From Acanthaster planci (taxonomy: Eukaryota; Echinodermata; Asteroidea; Valvatida; Acanthasteridae), in contig NW_019091383.1 of assembly GCF_001949145.1 (NCBI RefSeq), positions 1,943,752 through 2,005,751 on the forward strand: 62,000 nucleotides of DNA, written 5' to 3'. Shown piece after piece: positions 58,274-62,000 of this stretch. The notes below the pieces were generated by a model. It worked only from the letters and a program-made list of their open reading frames with translations. It had not been told where the DNA came from and made no database searches. The position numbers were made by a program, and so were the translations under genes. The first letter of the stretch is position 1. Every line of letters begins with the position of its first letter.

Positions 58274-61200
58274 ATGGACACGAGTGCAGAACTCGACGCG
58301 AACGGCTGGTTCACCGTGTTGACTTCCTTCAGTAACGTGGTGCTCTGGGGCGGAATTTATAAAAGTCTGGGTGTGCTTCTACCAACATTAACAGAACAGT
58401 TCACCGACCACACTTGGCTGACTGGAGTGGCTATATCATTCATGGGACTGGCGGCAGACATATCAGGTGTGTATGGTGGCCCTGGAGGGACATCGCCAAT
58501 CGTCAATATTGACGGCAATATTTGTGACCAGAGAGCGAGTCGTGAATTTTGTCGCAAATATTGACGTCAATATTGACGATTGGTGCTGTAGGGTCCCTCC
58601 AGGGCCACCATAGGTACGGGAATACCTTGCGGTGTTTGTGGCACAAGGCCTGTAAGAGCAGCAAAGGTTGAGTGACCTATGTGCAAATACGCCTCCACGC
58701 TGGCTTCGAGGTAGAGTTGAGTGTGTACGGTAGTACCCTGTGGATGGTTGCACGTCTACGGGGCTGTGGTCGCGACTGCAGACATTGCAGATCAGGCGCT
58801 TTAAGTTAAAGAAGGAACGAATTCACATAAACGTATTGCCTATAAACTGTATTTACCACAAACACTGTAAACAAAATAAAACAAAACAAAGACAAGAAAC
58901 TGGGGGATATGCACCCAAAGTTCAAATTATCAACTGTCCACGCTTTGTGGCTTTGATTGCCCAACGGCTGGGGACTAGTAATGGCCCCCAAATTGACGAA
59001 CAGTTTGTAATCAAAGACCAATTATTGTTGGATGAACTTTGAACCCAACTTTTTTTGAGCAGCCTAAGCTAATAGGGGCGATTCACAATAGGGTGCCTCC
59101 AAGAGTTTGCAACGCATTGAACAATCACAGAGCGCGAAATCCGTGATTGGCCACAGGGTTGCAATCTCAGTTGGAGGCGCACTGTTGACAGACGCCCGTA
59201 TTCGCGTATTATGTCCACCCAAACGAAAAGCGTTCATATTGTAAGGACTTTACAATGAGAGTCGTGATGACGTCATCAAGCATGATGATTTTTTTTAATT
59301 ACGAGTAGGCAAACTGTGATTCACTATGAAAGTGGTGGGTAGGTGCAGCTTATACTGGGGTAAAAGATAATGACATAAATTCTTAAATTTTGAGCATTTA
59401 TCTCCTAAAGGGTCGGTTTCAAACTGAATGAATAAAATGACCAAGAGACAATTTAAATGGACTTGCCGCTAACAGTGTCCCCATGACAGTGAAGTCAAGA
59501 TGAAGTCATCGGGTAAATATTACGATTTCAGTATTTCGAAGTCTGCAATGGCTTAACTTTAAGCTTCCACCTTGCAAGAGGGATGCAGAAGATACTTGCG
59601 GATATATATTTTTATATGTCGTATGTACGACTGCTGCATTATAATTCGTACGTACAAGTTATATCCCACACGAGCGGATACATGTCGTACGTACGACTTA
59701 TACGTACGCACGAGATATCAGTTTTAAGTACGATTGAACTTATACAGGGTGTCCCCAAAAAAAACAAACCCCGAGGAAAGGTGTTAATATGCCCGAACCA
59801 TGAGATATGATTATAATGTATGAGGATCTCCGAAAAGTAGAAGCAGTATTCTTTCTAATCTCAGTTGTAACACTTTGGATAAACCAGTGTGTGAATGAGG
59901 TTGTCCCACGGACGTACATAAAAAACCTGGACTTGCAACGCCCTTGTATGAAGAAGAAGCCAACCAGCGGCCATTTTACCGAGCCGAATACCAATGCGTG
60001 GGTTGGTTCCCTTCTATTGACGTCAGGAAGAACAAAGGCGGGCACTGCCAGGAAAGCTTTGTATTCGGCTCGGTAAAACGGCCGCGAGTGGATTCCATGA
60101 TCTCTATAAGCTGATTAAGGGCATTGCGAGTCCAGATTTTATTATACACGTCCGTGGGTTGTCCTCTCAGTCATGCATGTCCTGGTTGAAAGTGACAACA
60201 AAAGGTCATGTAAATGAGGAAGGATTGCCTTTTGTCACTTTCAAGTTATGCAATAATATGGTTTAAATGTGTTGACTTGCCCCGAGGTGGGCCAGGGCAG
60301 CGTTGAAAAGTGTTCGAAGCAGGACAGCAAGTCTGCAACATGGTTCAACTTATATACCTAAGAGCAAAGAGTGTTTGTCGTGACGAAATTTCTTGAAAAC
60401 AAGAGCTTTCAAGCCGCCCAAGCTGCATTTAGGGAAGCCTTCCTTGATAGGGATCCACCGGCAAAGTCGACCATCTGGGAAAATGTGCGCAAATACTGAG
60501 AACATGGGACAAGCCTTAATTCGAATAAGGGTTATTTGGGAAGGAGGCGCACAGTGCGAACTCCTAAAAACGTTGCTGCAGTTCGACAGCAACTTGTCGA
60601 ACAGCAAAGGGGAACCAGTTGCAGGACGAATGGACTTGGACACGAACAAGGTGTCGTTGCATAATTAACTGTGAATTACGTAATGTGTAAATCGGTGTGC
60701 CCTGGTATCTTATCCAGGACAAGCATGACAGAGGACAACCTCATTCATTGGTTTATCCAAAGTGTTACAACTGAGTTCGGATGCCCCATTTTCAAGACAG
60801 TGGCGTTCAGTCATGCATGACAGGAGGGATACCATCAAGGTATCATTAGAAAGAATAGCCTACTGCTTCTACTTTTTGGAGATCCTTGTACATTATGATC
60901 ATTATTAACCCCTTTCCCCGGGGTTTGGATTTTTCTGGGACACCCTGTATAGTCGTTCGTAGGAGTTAGCTCGAGGAGGAGAGAATTTGTTCACCATGTC
61001 CTACAGTATAACTTCGTACCGTTTAGAACGATCGAGAGTCATTCATCCAGACAACAGGAATGTGCAATTTCAAAGATTTCGAGGATTACAGGGTGAATTT
61101 TCTATTTCACATGCTATGAAACGTACAGGTCTGCTCACCACACTTCTTGAAGACAAGTTTGGACGTCGACGGATGTTAATACTGAGCACATTGACAGTCT

Positions 61201-61949
61201 GTGTGGGCTTGATGTTGGTCCCACTTGCCACAAGTATCGTGCACATCGCCATTGTTTTGGCCGTCGTGGTTGGTAAGAATTTGATCCCCCAAAAGATATA
61301 TTCTGTTACAGGAAATCTGACTTTTACATAAAAACTAAAGCATGCTGATATGCATGTTGATATGCATCTACATGGCCGAGACAAAGTGTTGACACCACCA
61401 TAGCGACAGGTGTCTTCTATAACTCCCTTCACTACATAAACTATACCGAGATGTATTTCAAAAGAAACAATATAACACAAAATGCCAAGTTAATTGATCG
61501 TTGAATTGAGACCTGTATATACCAAAAGCGTTCTCCAATATAAAACCTTCATTGGTAATGCATTTTTACATGAATATGCAAACAGAGTCACAGGTCTGTT
61601 TTCCCAAGGATAAATATATGGATTTATCGTTATTTTTCTACCTTTTACACTGCTTTAGGACCAGCCTTGGGCATTTCTTCTGTTCTCAGCAAGGTTCTTC
61701 TGGGACGTCACTTTAACAAGCGGTATACACTGGCCAGTGGAATAAGCCAAATGGGACAAGTGGTCTCTCTCCTTGCATTTGCACCAATGACGCAGCTATT
61801 CCTTGATACCTACGGATGGAGAGGAGCCGCCTTGCTCCTTGCTGGGGTCTGTTTGCACTCAGTAGTCTGTCCTGTGCTTGTCAAGGAAGAAAAAGAACGG
61901 TACGAGACACCACCCGACCAGCATGACCACAAAGAAACTAACAGCACAG
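58274..61949 (+). CDS. SLC16/MCT-like monocarboxylate-type transporter, 5' three exons
   Basis: This is a major facilitator superfamily membrane carrier of the monocarboxylate-transporter type. Exons are 58274-58466, 61129-61272 and 61659-61949, all joined in phase 1 with GT-AG boundaries. Together they give 209 residues, continuing beyond the window. Residues 8-34 (DANGWFTVLTSFSNVVLWGG) match the conserved MCT entry to membrane span 1. LEDKFGRRRM in exon 2 matches the loop between spans 2 and 3. Exon 3 opens GPALGISSVLSKVLLGRHF (spans 4-5) and includes DTYGWRGAALLLAG before a charged, probably cytosolic stretch (KEEKERYETPP) that starts the central loop. The start ATG follows GCCCGCG with no nearer in-frame ATG preferred. 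The subtype (MCT12/13/14-like or other) and substrate are not resolved. Confidence 0.88.
58472..58612. mobile_element. palindromic MITE at the transporter exon 1 donor
   Basis: TATGGTGGCCCTGGAGGGAC opens the element and GTCCCTCCAGGGCCACCATA closes it. Inner blocks CAATCGTCAATATTGACG and CGTCAATATTGACGATTG also pair. The arms are about 55-60 bp around a centre of about 25 bp. TA at both ends fits a mariner-type target. The left end begins 5 bp after the last base of transporter exon 1. Confidence 0.9.
59068..59207. mobile_element. MITE, complete copy
   Basis: GGGGCGATTCACAATAGGGT, then GCCTCCAAGAGTTTGCAAC, is mirrored by GTTGCAATCTCAGTTGGAGG and CGCACTGTTGACAGACGCCC. About 140 bp with a short unpaired centre (ATCACAGAGCGCGAAAT). 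A half copy is at 35724-35806. It lies in the first intron of the transporter gene. Confidence 0.7.
59590..59715. repeat. CGTACG palindrome cluster
   Basis: GTCGTACGTACGACTTATAC, TCGTATGTACGA, TTCGTACGTAC and CGTACGCACGAGATATCA crowd into about 125 bp just left of the mariner-like element. TCGTACGTACGA is itself a 12-bp palindrome. It looks like a short repeat region of unknown origin. Confidence 0.5.
59906..60156. mobile_element. nested foldback element with exact 8-bp target duplication
   Basis: The 251-bp insert starts CACGGACGTACATAAAAAAC and ends ATTATACACGTCCGTG. Its inner arms also pair (TTTTACCGAGCCGAATAC against GTATTCGGCTCGGTAAAA). GGTTGTCC occurs exactly at 59898-59905 and again at 60157-60164, and the mariner-like left arm resumes after the second copy. 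An 8-bp duplication is typical of hAT-type insertion. No coding capacity. Confidence 0.88.
60353..60664 (+). pseudogene. broken mariner-type transposase N-terminus (helix-turn-helix)
   Basis: In one frame this reads EQRVFVVTKFLENKSFQAA, then AFREAFLDRDPPAKSTIWEN, then NSNKGYLGRRRTVRTPKNV and AAVRQQLVEQQ. This pattern matches the DNA-binding helix-turn-helix region of animal mariner-like transposases (the DUF4817-type domain). In-frame stops TAA at 60359-60361 and TGA at 60497-60499 interrupt it, and TAA at 60662-60664 ends it. No DDE catalytic region follows before the right inverted terminus. It is a dead internal relic of the element's former transposase. Confidence 0.8.
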
Positions 61950-62000
61950 GTATGACCCGCGTTAAATCTTTCTTTGCTCATGCGCTCTCAACTGTGGATC
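61950..62000 (+). other. start of transporter intron 3, window edge
   Basis: The donor GTATGA at 61950 follows exon 3. The remaining transporter exons lie beyond the window. Confidence 0.6.

Larger units (their letters stand above)
59745..60947. mobile_element. mariner-like non-autonomous element with long inverted termini
   Basis: CAGGGTGTCCCC at the left and GGGACACCCTG at the right are the extreme ends, each flanked by TATA, as expected for a TA target. The arms run inward for about 170-210 bp: for example CACTTTGGATAAACCAGTG against CATTGGTTTATCCAAAGTG, and GTAGAAGCAGTATTCTTTC against GAAAGAATAGCCTACTGC. The interior holds a broken transposase N-terminus (separate entry) and lacks any catalytic domain. 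A second element is inserted in the left arm. It lies in the first intron of the transporter gene. Confidence 0.88.

Noticed and set aside
60393-60668. 91-codon frame within the mariner-like element
   Set aside because: It is a shifted frame over the transposase relic. The homologous frame is 60353-60664, which contains stops.
1-62000. CRISPR arrays, bacterial operons, ribosome binding sites, prophage
   Set aside because: The window is intron-rich animal DNA. The tandem arrays (13 bp and 34 bp units) have no unique spacers and are ordinary satellites.

Overview
This is a window of animal nuclear DNA. Genes are split by introns with GT-AG boundaries. Intergenic and intronic sequence is AT-leaning and full of short inverted-repeat elements, tRNA-derived SINE fragments and the palindromic motif TACATGTA. 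There are three assembly gaps or single N joins. The recognisable proteins (a BICD-family dynein adaptor, DHRS11-type short-chain dehydrogenases, an SLC16-type transporter) are all metazoan. The repeat style suggests a marine invertebrate, perhaps an echinoderm, hemichordate or cephalochordate. That last step is an impression, not a result.

Layout. From 1 to about 8.5 kb there is no coding gene, only repeats. From 25.19 kb down to 8.50 kb on the minus strand lies a complete BICDL (BICDR-like) gene of twelve coding exons, predicted 701 residues, with every intron phase reconciled. A CpG-rich block near 28.1-28.4 kb has a strong minus-strand splice donor and may be its promoter and first non-coding exon. 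From 29.2 to 53.9 kb is a small family of DHRS11-like SDR genes. Gene A (29.2-35.5 kb, minus), gene B (42.3-46.5 kb, plus) and gene C (48.8-53.9 kb, minus) each have seven coding exons at the same positions and an extra intron just upstream of the ATG. A broken exon-1 relic of a fourth copy sits at 37.4-37.5 kb. Between A and B lies the 5' half of an intron-containing integrase-like gene (40.0-41.3 kb). From 58.27 kb to the window end run the first three coding exons of an SLC16/MCT-like transporter on the plus strand.

The most notable observations are these. (1) In DHRS11 gene B the catalytic tyrosine of the YxxxK motif is a histidine, while the frame and splice sites are intact. (2) A TA-flanked foldback element begins 5 bp downstream of the exon 1 splice donor of the transporter. 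(3) A TA-flanked mariner-like element (59.7-60.9 kb) carries a second foldback element in its left terminal repeat, bounded by an exact 8-bp target duplication. It also holds a broken helix-turn-helix transposase relic. (4) There is an unidentified CxxC...CxxC open frame inside an intron of gene C. The genes do not form a pathway: a dynein adaptor, carbonyl/steroid-type reductases and a carboxylate-type transporter are neighbours without an evident shared role.
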